NCBI GenBank assembly: GCA_011392765.1
Contig: WYCW01000006.1
Location: 30,821 to 94,820 of the forward strand
Reading direction: 5' to 3'
DNA from: Candidatus Thiosymbion ectosymbiont of Catanema sp. Cochon2018
Lineage (GTDB): Bacteria > Pseudomonadota > Gammaproteobacteria > Chromatiales > Chromatiaceae
Length of the DNA: 64,000 nucleotides
Shown in pieces: positions 25,787 through 33,322 of this stretch (position 1 is the first letter of the stretch; the number at the start of each line of letters is the position of its first letter). The notes beneath the pieces were generated by a model. It did no database searches. It was not told where the DNA came from and was given only the letters and a program-made list of their open reading frames with translations. The translations under genes and the position numbers were made by a program.

Positions 25787-25972
25787 GAGTTCGATGCCGT
25801 TGGCTGAGGGACGTAAGTCGGATTCTACTCGACGAGAGGCTTTCGGCCAGAGTCTCGTCCGTCGGCACCAGTCGGTGTCCATTTGTGTGAATTCGTGGTT
25901 CCCGAATCGGTTGTTTTCCAAGGTCGGCGTCTACACATTTGATGCTGATCTCGGAGTCTCAAAGGGCCAAAC

Positions 25973-26164
25973 ATGTTGAAGCTGAGCGATATCCTGGTAG
26001 CCCACAAGGAGGTCGAGTCCTTCGACGCCCTCCTCCCCCTCGTGCAAGAGGTTGCCCGCAGTGGAGAGCGTTTTTTCCGCATGGATGTAACACCCCCCTA
26101 CCCGGACACGCCCGAGGATTGGGAAGATCGGCTGGAGGCCGCATTCAGCGGGCTGATCCGCTAG
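25973..26164 (+). CDS. Small hypothetical protein
   Basis: A 63-residue open frame MLKLSDILVAHKEVESFDAL ... YPDTPEDWEDRLEAAFSGLI with amphipathic helices and no signal peptide. AAAGGG lies 9 bases before the ATG. No family was recognised. Codon use is similar to the host genes, and it faces away from dsrA toward the helical protein gene at 26368. It may be real, but evidence is limited to coding-like composition. Confidence 0.45.
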   Translation: MLKLSDILVAHKEVESFDALLPLVQEVARSGERFFRMDVTPPYPDTPEDWEDRLEAAFSGLIR

Positions 26165-26177
26165 TGCCGTGTTGACA

Positions 26178-26262
26178 TTGTTTGGCCGTGAATGAACGCA
26201 AATAAGCGCAAATCGGAACCGATTCGATTTGCGTCCATATGCGTTTATTTGCGGCAAAAAAC
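26178..26262. repeat. Palindrome of the GCCGCAAATGAACGCAAAT family
   Basis: The words GAATGAACGCAAATAAGCGC and, inverted, GCGTTTATTTGCGGCAAAAA flank a short centre. They correspond to the left part of the unit at 11803 and to 44306-44378. A TGTTGACATT word just before it (26171) resembles the end of the 31112 element. Confidence 0.65.
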
Positions 26263-26367
26263 CGGTCGCGTGCTTCCTGAAAGCACGTTCTCAAAATAAG
26301 AAGTCAGCTGTTTCCGCTAAATACGCGCATCCATACCAGCGTTTCAGGGGGTATCCAGGTAGGAACC

Positions 26368-27087
26368 ATGAAGTATCACGCCATCAAGAATTCCCAACTC
26401 GCGGATATCGCCGCCGACTCGGTTGTCAATCGCAGCGCCGAGGAGGCCGCCCTGGAGTCCCATCTGCAGGCCCTGCAGGACAGGTACCGGGAGCTGGCAC
26501 GGAGCACCAAGGCCCCCAAGGAGCTAGCCGACGTCAAGCTGCAGACGGCACGCACTCTGGTCAATCTGGAGCGCGGCACGGAGGCCTGGCCGCTGGGTCG
26601 GGAGGCACTGGATACCTTTATCCGACTGGAAGATTTCGAATCCGCCGCTGATGCTTGCGACGTCTTATTCCAGTCCGATCAGCCCGCCTCCCTGAGCGCG
26701 CTGGGCCAGGGTATCTGGCTCGCGGTTACCTACCCGATGGACCCGGAGCTGGCGGTGGAGCTCTTGACGCATGTGGTGGACGAGACCCCGGATGACGCGG
26801 ACGGCGCTGCCGTGGCCGCTACGACTGCCCTGTTTCTCGCCGATATCCGGGCCTCGGGCCCGCAACGCGAAAACCTGATGTTCTTCGTTACCCAAATCCT
26901 GGGCGCGGTCGCCAAGCGCCACAGCGGTGTGGATAGCCAGGAGGCATTCGACCTGTGGATGGAGCGCCTGGAGCTCAAGGAGCCCGCCAAATTCCTGGTG
27001 CGCCTGCGCAATGTGGTGGATGTCCTGGTCCAGGACGACTGGTGGTTCGACCGTGAGGCCCTGCAGGCAAAGCTGCCGGTGAATTGA
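26368..27087 (+). CDS. Hypothetical alpha-helical (TPR-like) protein
   Basis: The 239-residue product starts MKYHAIKNSQLADIAADSVV and is almost wholly helical. It has alternating helix pairs such as LGREALDTFIRLEDFESAAD and ALGQGIWLAVTYPMDPELAV that suggest a TPR-like superhelix. There is no signal peptide or catalytic motif. AGGTAGG precedes the ATG. It is well-coded, GC-rich, and the first intact gene of any size upstream of the dsr cluster, transcribed divergently. A link to sulfur metabolism cannot be shown. Confidence 0.7.
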   Translation: MKYHAIKNSQLADIAADSVVNRSAEEAALESHLQALQDRYRELARSTKAPKELADVKLQTARTLVNLERGTEAWPLGREALDTFIRLEDFESAADACDVLFQSDQPASLSALGQGIWLAVTYPMDPELAVELLTHVVDETPDDADGAAVAATTALFLADIRASGPQRENLMFFVTQILGAVAKRHSGVDSQEAFDLWMERLELKEPAKFLVRLRNVVDVLVQDDWWFDREALQAKLPVN

Positions 27088-27146
27088 GTTAATCCTGTAC
27101 GATTGGACCAACGCACGAACCACGAAGAATTGCTCGACCTGTCAGC

Positions 27147-27188
27147 GGTGGTGTTGTAATTCGGAAACAACAAAGTTGAAACGCTACC
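27147..27188. mobile_element. 42-bp degenerate relative of the 8151 MITE
   Basis: The segment begins GGTGGTGTTGTAATTCGG and ends AACAAAGTTGAAACGCTACC. Inverted, that end matches the 8151 element's GGTGGTGTTCTAACTTTGTT at 16 of 20 positions. The middle has been lost. It may be an internal-deletion relic. Confidence 0.4.
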
Positions 27189-27189
27189 A

Positions 27190-27266
27190 ATTGATTTGCG
27201 TTGATTGGCGTTCATTTGCGGCAAAAACGACGTTCCTGATCCGCGGATTACGCAGATCGTTTTGTG
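27190..27266. repeat. Partial CCGCGGATTACGCAGAT repeat
   Basis: TTTGCGTTGATTGGCGTTCATTTGCGGC and CCGCGGATTACGCAGATCG are fragments of the same repeat as 11803 and 28679, in reversed order, just downstream of the hemN stop. Confidence 0.6.
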
Positions 27267-27285
27267 TTGTATCTCGAAGCGGGTG

Positions 27286-28671
27286 TCAGATAACCTTGGA
27301 GAAACCCGTCGGCCCGTCTGCAGCGGCCCGGTAGGCGTCGAAGGCCATGCAGATATTCCGGATCAATAGCCGGCCCTTGGGCAGGACGCGAATCTGCCGC
27401 TCGTCGAGCACCAATAGCCCATCTTCCTGCATGGGCGCCAATTTGGGCAGGTCGTCGCTGAAATAGTCGGCGAACTCGATACCCCAGGTCCGTTCCACAG
27501 CGGAAACATCCAGCGCGAAGTCGCAGATCAGCCGGGTGATGACATCGCGGCGGATTTCGTCGTCGCGGCTCAGTTCGATACCCTTGAAAACCGGCAGGCG
27601 GCCGGCGTCGATGTCCCGGCAGTATTCGTCGAGGGTCCGCCGGTTCTGGGAGTAGCTGTTGTCTATCTTACCGATCGAGGTCATGCCGATGCCGATCAGG
27701 TCGCAGTCCGCATGGGTGGAGTAGCCCTGGAAATTGCGATAAAGGCCGCCGCCGCGTTGCGCCACCGCGAGCTCGTCATCCGGCCGCGCGAAGTGGTCCA
27801 TGCCGATGTAGACATAGCCGGCGTCCGCAAGCAGCTCGCCGGTAGTCTTGAGGATGTCGAGCTTGGTGTGGGAAGACGGTAAATCCGCCTCATTGATGCG
27901 CCGCTGGGGCATGAAGCGCTGGGGCAGATGGGCGTAGTTGAAGACGGAGAGGCGGTCCGGGGCGAACGCGACGACCCGCTGCAAGGTGCGCACGAAGCCG
28001 TCCACCGTCTGGAACGGCAGCCCATAGATGAGATCGACGCTGATGGAGCGGAAGCCCTCCGCGCGTGCCGCCTCCAGCACCGCCAGGGTCTCCTGCTCGG
28101 TCTGGATGCGGTTGACCGCCTGCTGAACCACCGGCTCCAGGTCCTGCACCCCCAGGCTCATGCGGTTGAAGCCCAGGTGTCGTAACAGGGCGACCGTGCG
28201 CGCATCCGCCTCCCGCGGGTCGATCTCGATGGCGTACTCGCCGACCTCGTCCGCCGCCAGCCGGAAGTGGTGTTGGGTGTAGCCCATGAGTTCGCGCATC
28301 TGGTCCCGGCTGATGAAGGTCGGTGTCCCCCCGCCGCAGTGGAGCTGTTCTACCGTCCGTTCGGCCCCGAACAGGGCGCTCTGCATCGCCAGCTCTCGAT
28401 AGACCCGCTCCAGATAAGGTTGGGCACGGCTGCGGTCCTTGGTCGCTATCTTGTTGCAGGCGCAATAGAAGCAGACCGTATCGCAAAAGGGAATATGGAT
28501 GTAGAGCGAGAGGGGCCGGCCAGCGGCGTTGCTGCGGTCGCAGGCCCGGCGATATTCCGCCTCGCCGAAGCCGGCGTGAAACTCCACGGCGGTGGGATAG
28601 GAGGTATAGCGCGGTCCGCTCTGGTCGTAGCGACGGATGAGACCTAGATCGAAAGTGAGGGTTTGATCCAT
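27286..28671 (-). CDS. hemN: Oxygen-independent coproporphyrinogen III oxidase
   Basis: HemN is the radical SAM enzyme that oxidatively decarboxylates coproporphyrinogen III to protoporphyrinogen IX without oxygen, in the cytosol. The 461-residue product has the CxxxCxxC cluster motif with the HemN-specific fourth cysteine (CDTVCFYCACNKI at about 63), GGGTPTF near 112, and the C-terminal HemN domain from about 360. The length fits the true HemN rather than the shorter HemW. The gene supports haem-rich, low-oxygen metabolism such as the triheme DsrJ. A long repeat unit lies 10 bases upstream of the start. Confidence 0.95.
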   Translation of the reverse strand: MDQTLTFDLGLIRRYDQSGPRYTSYPTAVEFHAGFGEAEYRRACDRSNAAGRPLSLYIHIPFCDTVCFYCACNKIATKDRSRAQPYLERVYRELAMQSALFGAERTVEQLHCGGGTPTFISRDQMRELMGYTQHHFRLAADEVGEYAIEIDPREADARTVALLRHLGFNRMSLGVQDLEPVVQQAVNRIQTEQETLAVLEAARAEGFRSISVDLIYGLPFQTVDGFVRTLQRVVAFAPDRLSVFNYAHLPQRFMPQRRINEADLPSSHTKLDILKTTGELLADAGYVYIGMDHFARPDDELAVAQRGGGLYRNFQGYSTHADCDLIGIGMTSIGKIDNSYSQNRRTLDEYCRDIDAGRLPVFKGIELSRDDEIRRDVITRLICDFALDVSAVERTWGIEFADYFSDDLPKLAPMQEDGLLVLDERQIRVLPKGRLLIRNICMAFDAYRAAADGPTGFSKVI

Positions 28672-28678
28672 AGGGAAT

Positions 28679-28880
28679 TATTTTTTGCCGCAAATGAACG
28701 CCAATGAACGCAAATCGGTCGCAAAAGATCACATGATCTCTTCTGTCCACAGATTACGCAGATTCTCACAGATTGTTTCATTTTTAATCTGTGAGAATCT
28801 GCGTAATCTGCGGATAGATCGAAGCGGTCGGATCATTTTTTTCCATACTCAATCCGGACCTCGGCAGTCCCGCTTTTGGC
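28679..28880. repeat. About 190-bp CCGCAGATTACG repeat upstream of hemN
   Basis: This copy runs TTTTTTGCCGCAAATGAACGC through the palindrome CACAGATTACGCAGATTCTC / GAGAATCTGCGTAATCTGCG to TCCATACTCAATCCGGACCTC. It matches 11803-11995 over nearly its whole length. A further AATGAATGCAAATCAACGC word continues into the end of the NYN frame. Confidence 0.85.
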
Positions 28881-28882
28881 CG

Positions 28883-29563
28883 CTAATGAATGCAAATCAA
28901 CGCAAAAATGATGGTATCGACCTGTTTCTTCAACGTCAGCGTTGTGATGTCCAGGCCGATACGGATGTCCACGCCCTTTTGCCGTAAACCGTATTTGATG
29001 GATTTGCCATCGAGGGAGCGCCAAAGATCCCTCAGCGCAATCAGGTTTCGTGCCTGGGCTGGTGTCAATTGCAGGCTGATCGGGGTATCTTGATCGTCCT
29101 CAGCGGGAGCGGTCAACTGATCCAACGCCTTGATGTACTCCCGTGTACGCAAGAGCTTTTTGGTCAAAGAGGGATCAATGGCCCAATTGTGGTCCCGAGT
29201 CACTTTGCCGAGCCGCAGCGCGAGCTTGCGCTCTTTACGCAGCTGCTCGAAGAGGGCGTGCCGTTCACGGGCGACTTCGGACTTACCGAAGTCGATGGGC
29301 CGATTGTCAATGGGATGATGGGCCTTGCCGTCGAAGGGCTCGGCGTCGTAGAAGAAGATCCGATAAAGGTGTTGCCGCCAGCGTGGTCCCTGGCCGGTGG
29401 TCAACATCTCGACATGCCTGCGGCACATGTGCCGCAGACAAGTGACGATCTTCTCAGGAGATTCGCAACGACTTGGGGCGACCAGCCTGGGCAGCCGTTT
29501 TAGAAAGAAGCCGCCATCAATGAGGATCGCGATGTAACCCGAGCTCATGTACTCAGTACCCAT
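28883..29563 (-). CDS. NYN-domain protein, C-terminus replaced by repeat
   Basis: NYN domains are PIN-like RNase folds. The product (about 226 residues from 29563) shows IAILIDGGFFLKRL with the first acidic site near residue 16, YDAEPFDGK near 80, and GVDIRIGLDITTLTLKKQVD near 210. A full NYN domain continues after that motif with VSGDSDF-type residues. Here the frame instead enters FALICIH, encoded by the dispersed repeat, and stops. The last acidic site of the nuclease is therefore missing. It is likely inactive. Starts at 29614, 29563 and 29548 are all possible. Confidence 0.65.
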   Translation of the reverse strand: MGTEYMSSGYIAILIDGGFFLKRLPRLVAPSRCESPEKIVTCLRHMCRRHVEMLTTGQGPRWRQHLYRIFFYDAEPFDGKAHHPIDNRPIDFGKSEVARERHALFEQLRKERKLALRLGKVTRDHNWAIDPSLTKKLLRTREYIKALDQLTAPAEDDQDTPISLQLTPAQARNLIALRDLWRSLDGKSIKYGLRQKGVDIRIGLDITTLTLKKQVDTIIFALICIH

Positions 29564-29601
29564 CGCAGGAGGTACAGGGTAAATTTCATGTGGTCGGAAA
29601 A

Positions 29602-29650
29602 GAAAAAGCCCCAAGGGATCGGCACACCCTCAGGATGTTGAGGGGGCTTA
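29602..29650 (-). terminator. Stable hairpin with U-tract upstream of the NYN gene
   Basis: Read on the minus strand, AAGCCCCCTCAACATCCTGA ... TTGGGGCTTTTTCTTTT forms a stem AAGCCCC / GGGGCTT, with an inner hairpin CCCTCAACATCCTGAGGG, followed by a T-rich tail. It is a strong candidate intrinsic terminator, or the end of a small RNA transcribed leftward. It lies 40-90 bases upstream of the NYN start. Confidence 0.5.
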
Positions 29651-29925
29651 CTGCCGTGGGGCGGATGTACAATGAAGTATAGACTTCAGATTGTTTATTA
29701 TCTATTAGAATTTTTGTATGGATAAAAAATTTCTGATAGACGAGGGCTGTCGGCACTTACGGCCACCACATTGATTTTAAAAGCAATTCAGAGAATGACT
29801 AAAAGGCTGACTTGATAACCTCAGTAGGGTTTGTAGGCTGAATACCAGCAGACCCTAGGGGGCGTTCTCAATTGACAAATTACTATATAATTCAAACAGT
29901 TTTAACTCTTGTGGGTAACTTTCTG

Positions 29926-30168
29926 ATGCCTCGTATGATCTTGCGTGACGACCAATGGGAGCGGATTGCCCCGTTGCTCTCAGGTAAAGCCGGTGACCGT
30001 GGGGTCACGGCACGTGACAATCGCTGATTCCTGGAAGCGGTACTTTGGATTCTGCGGACCGGCTCCCCGTGGCGTGACCTGCCGTCGGAATTCGGCCCTT
30101 GGCATCGCGTTTATGTGCGCTACAACCGTTGGTCTCGCAAGGGGCGGTGGGAAGCGATCTTCACCTGA
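29926..30168 (+). pseudogene. IS5-family transposase fragment
   Basis: The frame MPRMILRDDQWERIAPLLSG ... RDN-R-stop-FLEAVLWILRTGSPWRDLPS then FGPWHRVYVRYNRWSRKGRW is the N-terminal DUF4096-type region of an IS5-family transposase. There is an in-frame TGA at 30025-30027. The coding homology ends at 30168, where a 160-bp element begins. The catalytic DDE part is absent. Confidence 0.8.
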
Positions 30169-30328
30169 GAACCTGTCTGGCACACGGCTGTTCTACTGCG
30201 GAATCGAGGGAGCTGGTCAGATTTCCCGCTCACTTTCGTTAAACAGGCCCGCCATTCGCCTCAATCGAGCGCAAGATCTGCCGCAACCCCTCGATCCCTC
30301 GCTATGAACGCTTAAGCCAGACAGGCTC
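30169..30328. mobile_element. 160-bp MITE with GAACCTGTCTGGC ends
   Basis: Inverted ends GAACCTGTCTGGC (30169) and, reading inward, GAGCCTGTCTGGC (30328) are flanked by TGA on both sides (30166-30168 and 30329-30331). The 3-bp duplication of TNA type and the GAGCCTG end match the IS5-family element at 56096-57059. No coding capacity is seen. It adjoins the transposase fragment. Confidence 0.65.
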
Positions 30329-30434
30329 TGAATTTTTCGCCTGTCGGAAGGTACGGACACCCACTACTCCAGAAAGACGCCTCCAGACAGTGACGAACTC
30401 AGTGTACAGTAGGGGGTCCGCCTGATCCTGAGTG

Positions 30435-30986
30435 TTAAGGATATGTTGGCTTTGGGATACTACCTTTGCCTAGTCGTTCACTAATGAAGTACGCGAGTAA
30501 CCTACCAAGCCATCGCAATCGAGGCTTCAGCCAGCGAGCCTGATCTCTACAAGTCAGCTCGCCTAATTCTAATACTAGCTCTGCATCTGATGTAATAGTA
30601 TACCTGTATCCATAATAACCCGATAAGTTACTGGTAAAATTATCATCCATCCACCGGAAAGGCCAATATTGAGAGTAGATTTCTTTCCAGCGATCAGCTG
30701 CCGGTTTGTCAGTTTCGTCGTCGTAACCTATCGATGCTCCGCTATTGCAAGGCATTTCCGCCCCATCGAAATGGATGAAAATGGCAATCGATACTCTATA
30801 CTTGTCTTCATCAAGAAATGCATCTTCTCGAATTACATCGATTCCAGCTTCTGTTAGTATTTTTGTAGCCTCATCAGCGACTATTGGTGTCCATTCAAGT
30901 TCGCTCCCCCACATCGATTCAGCACCGGTTGCGCCTGTTTTTCTGCCTTCGTGCCCAGCTTGGATCAATACATCAGCTTTCTTCAT
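30435..30986 (-). CDS. N-acetylmuramoyl-L-alanine amidase-like protein
   Basis: The 183-residue product begins MKKADVLIQAGHEGRKTGAT. The AGHEG, a glutamate in SELEWTPIVADEATKIL and IAIFIHFDGA correspond to the H-E-H zinc ligands of the Amidase_3 fold, so it may cleave the peptide side chain from peptidoglycan. No signal peptide is visible. It stands alone among mobile-element debris with moderate AT content, suggesting transfer. Phage-type endolysin or cytoplasmic recycling roles are alternatives. Confidence 0.6.
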   Translation of the reverse strand: MKKADVLIQAGHEGRKTGATGAESMWGSELEWTPIVADEATKILTEAGIDVIREDAFLDEDKYRVSIAIFIHFDGAEMPCNSGASIGYDDETDKPAADRWKEIYSQYWPFRWMDDNFTSNLSGYYGYRYTITSDAELVLELGELTCRDQARWLKPRLRWLGRLLAYFISERLGKGSIPKPTYP

Positions 30987-31007
30987 GACTTACCTCGTTT
31001 GTCTTAA

Positions 31008-31034
31008 GGGCACCTTGAAAAATTCAAGGTACCC
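31008..31034. repeat. Collapsed copy of the GGGCAC MITE ends
   Basis: GGGCACCTTGAAAAATTCAAGG followed by TACCC is a near-perfect palindrome made only of the two ends of the 99-bp family, as if the interior were lost. Confidence 0.5.
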
Positions 31035-31111
31035 TACAGTGAAGGGATACACTACTATTTTCAGTCGCCATAAGCAACGAAAGTTAAAAGCGCATGCCTC
31101 GTGTGTCTAGG

Positions 31112-31253
31112 TTCTGTTGACATTTAGCCCAACCGCTTGTTTTTCATATGTTAGATAGCCGCGGTGCCCAAGCGGTCCGCACAGCGGACCCTGCAGTTAA
31201 TCAAGTGGTTAGCGTAAGGTCCACTGTGCGGGCCTTCTAAATGTCAACACGCC
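31112..31253. mobile_element. 142-bp MITE with CTAG duplication and hairpin core
   Basis: The ends GTTCTGTTGACATTTAG and, inverted, GGCGTGTTGACATTTAG are flanked by CTAG at 31108-31111 and 31254-31257. The inside holds a strong stem, GGTCCGCACAG / CTGTGCGGGCC. The short GCCGCGGTGCCCAAGCGG stretch looks tRNA-like but does not complete a cloverleaf. It is non-coding. Confidence 0.75.
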
Positions 31254-31349
31254 CTAGTACCCTGTTTCGGTTGATGTTGCGAATGCCTAGAGGGAATATT
31301 CACATCAGGCTCAAGCGACTCTATCCGCAATATCGAGAGAAATGAGGTA

Positions 31350-31673
31350 CTAGCCGCCGTCCGTACCGACCTCGAGACCCTTGCGGTGGGTCTCGTTGAT
31401 CTGCTTGAGCAGGGTATGGAAGGGGATTTCGTCCGCATAACGTTCCGCCAGCTCCATGAAGGACAGGTCTTCGCGCCCGAAGCCATAGGTCCCATCCTGC
31501 ATGGAGCGGTAGAGGCTCTCGATGCCCTCCTGCAGGGGGTCGAGAAAGGCCGGAAATCGATCGAGGTCTTCCAGCTCGTACTCCAGGCACTCGCGCAGAT
31601 CCCCGACCTCGAAGACGGCCTGGCGTACCCATTCGACGTATTCGTCGACGCTCTTGGCCCGTCTGAGGCTCAT
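31350..31673 (-). CDS. Hypothetical protein coupled to prmB
   Basis: The 107-residue product begins MSLRRAKSVDEYVEWVRQAV and continues FEVGDLRECLEYELEDLDRF and LSFMELAERYADEIPFHTLL. It is acidic and helical with no signal peptide. It overlaps the prmB stop by 4 bases (ATGA), so it is translationally coupled. The family was not recognised; position suggests a role near ribosomal protein methylation, but this is only inference. Confidence 0.7.
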   Translation of the reverse strand: MSLRRAKSVDEYVEWVRQAVFEVGDLRECLEYELEDLDRFPAFLDPLQEGIESLYRSMQDGTYGFGREDLSFMELAERYADEIPFHTLLKQINETHRKGLEVGTDGG

Positions 31674-32596
31674 AGCTTCTCCAATTCCTTCTCGAACAGC
31701 GGGTTGAACTCGACGAGCTGCTCGAGCCGCATCAGGAATACGCCCTCGCCGCCCCGCTCGAACTCGAGCCAGAGAAACGGCAGGTCCGGGAAGCGTCGCT
31801 CCAGCTCCGCGGCGGCGGTACCGACCTCGACCACCAATACCCCACCTTCCTCGAGATGGGCCGGGGCGTCGCGCAGGATGCGTAAGACCAGATCCAGGCC
31901 GGTCTCGCCACCCGCCAGCCCCAGCTGCGGTTCCCTGCGATATTCTTCCGGCAGGGTGGCCAGCTCCGCGGTGCCGACGTAGGGGGGGTTCGAGATGATC
32001 ACGTCGTAGCGGCGGTCCCCGATCGCCTCGAACAGGTCCGATCGCAACAGCTGGACCCGCTCTTCCAGCTGATGGCGCGCCAGGTTGACGGATGCCACCT
32101 CCAAGGCCGCCGGCGAGACCTCGGCCAAGTCCACTTCCACCTCGGGCAAATGGACCGCGCACGCGATACCGATGCAGCCGCTGCCCGTACCCAGGTCCAG
32201 AATGCGATGGAGCCCTTCCGGCTCGACCCAGGGATCGAAGCCCGCCTCCACCAATTCGGCCAGCGGCGAACGGGGTACCACTACGTCCTCGTTGATGTGG
32301 AATTCCAGCCCCGCGAACCAGGCGCGATTGGTCAGGTAGGCGGCCGGCTTGCGTTCCTTTATCCGCCGTTCCAGGAGGTCGCAGACCGCCCCCCGTTCGG
32401 GAAAGGTGAGCCGACTCCCGTGGTAGGCCGCCGCCAGGTCCGGCGGCAAGTGCAGGGCATGCAGCACCAAGTGGGCCGACTCGTCGAGCGCATTGTCGGT
32501 GCCGTGACCGAAGAACAGGCCTTCTGCGTTGAAGCGGCTGGCCCCCCAGCGGATGAAATCCTGAATCGTCAGAAGCCCTTCGGGTGAATCTGTCAT
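31670..32596 (-). CDS. prmB: Ribosomal protein L3 glutamine methyltransferase PrmB
   Basis: PrmB is the cytosolic SAM-dependent enzyme that N5-methylates a glutamine of ribosomal protein uL3. The 308-residue product has the N-terminal helical domain, VVPRSPLAELVEAGFDPW at about 115, the SAM site LDLGTGSGCIGIA at about 135 and the catalytic NPPY (VIISNPPYVGTAE) at about 205. The start at 32596 (MTDSPEGLLTIQDFIRWG) matches the family. PrmB and PrmC are close relatives; the FIRWGASRFN N-terminus favours PrmB. Confidence 0.9.
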   Translation of the reverse strand: MTDSPEGLLTIQDFIRWGASRFNAEGLFFGHGTDNALDESAHLVLHALHLPPDLAAAYHGSRLTFPERGAVCDLLERRIKERKPAAYLTNRAWFAGLEFHINEDVVVPRSPLAELVEAGFDPWVEPEGLHRILDLGTGSGCIGIACAVHLPEVEVDLAEVSPAALEVASVNLARHQLEERVQLLRSDLFEAIGDRRYDVIISNPPYVGTAELATLPEEYRREPQLGLAGGETGLDLVLRILRDAPAHLEEGGVLVVEVGTAAAELERRFPDLPFLWLEFERGGEGVFLMRLEQLVEFNPLFEKELEKL

Positions 32597-32687
32597 GTAT
32601 ACTGACTCGCACGATTGACCAACGCCGCCGGGAATGCGGCAAGTGAGGTCAAGAATAGCATCTTCGGTGGAACAGTTTGAACCGCAT

Positions 32688-33113
32688 ATGAAAGAATACG
32701 CCCGTACCGAACGCGTCGGGACCGAGCTCCGGCGTGAGCTGGCAGAGGTCCTGCGTGACGAGGTGAAGGACCCGCGCCTGCAGGTCATCACCTTGCAGGA
32801 GGTGCGGGTGAGCCGCGATCTGGCCCACGCCAAGGTCTATTTCACCTGCTTTCCCGACGATGAGGGCGGTGATGAGCAGGCGCGTCTCCTCAACGGCAGA
32901 CTGGCGGGATTCTTACGGCGGACGCTGGCCCGGCGGGTGCGTCTGCGGACCGTGCCCGAGCTCCGTTTCATCCACGACGAATCGATCTCCCAAGGGGAGC
33001 ATCTCACGAGCCTGATCGAGGAGACGATGGCGACAGTCGAATCCGGGACAGATGTCAAAGCTGTCGGAACCGAAGCGGATCATGGAAAAGAGAGCTTCTC
33101 CCCAACAAAGTAG
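32688..33113 (+). CDS. rbfA: Ribosome-binding factor A
   Basis: RbfA is the KH-fold factor that matures the 30S subunit and binds 16S rRNA helix 1. The 141-residue product starts MKEYARTERVGTELRRELAE and contains VKDPRLQVITLQEVRVSRDL and LRFIHDESISQGEHLTSLIE. The ATG at 32688 fits the family better than the upstream one at 32634. In gammaproteobacteria the next gene is usually truB; here a MITE and an Rpn-type gene intervene. Confidence 0.95.
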   Translation: MKEYARTERVGTELRRELAEVLRDEVKDPRLQVITLQEVRVSRDLAHAKVYFTCFPDDEGGDEQARLLNGRLAGFLRRTLARRVRLRTVPELRFIHDESISQGEHLTSLIEETMATVESGTDVKAVGTEADHGKESFSPTK

Positions 33114-33134
33114 GCGTTCGTTCCCCCACCCCAT

Positions 33135-33235
33135 GAGGGTGTCGCAAAAGTAGCGCAGGCGTCCTCGCCTGCATCGAAAAGTGCAGGCGGGGACGCCTGC
33201 GCTACGCCCCACGGATGGGCTTTTACGACACCCTC
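33135..33235. mobile_element. 101-bp MITE, GAGGGTGTCG family
   Basis: Terminal inverted repeats GAGGGTGTCGCAAAAG and, inverted, GAGGGTGTCGTAAAAGCCC bound an internal hairpin (AGCGCAGGCGTCCTCGCCTG / CAGGCGGGGACGCCTGCGCT). It is 21 bases downstream of the rbfA stop. A second complete member is at 54141-54301, and single ends are at 67, 42400, 44128 and 47760. Confidence 0.8.
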
Positions 33236-33322
33236 CCAAGAGATTGAGACCCCTTTCCCGGCGCATTGCATCTCTCCCCTCCGGCAGGACAATCCAAAGC
33301 TCACTTTTTCCCGGACCGAACC

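Noticed and set aside
31146..31235. Possible tRNA (GCCGCGGTGCCCAAGCGG start)
   Set aside because: No T-arm or anticodon stem could be completed, and the stretch lies wholly inside a MITE with CTAG flanks.
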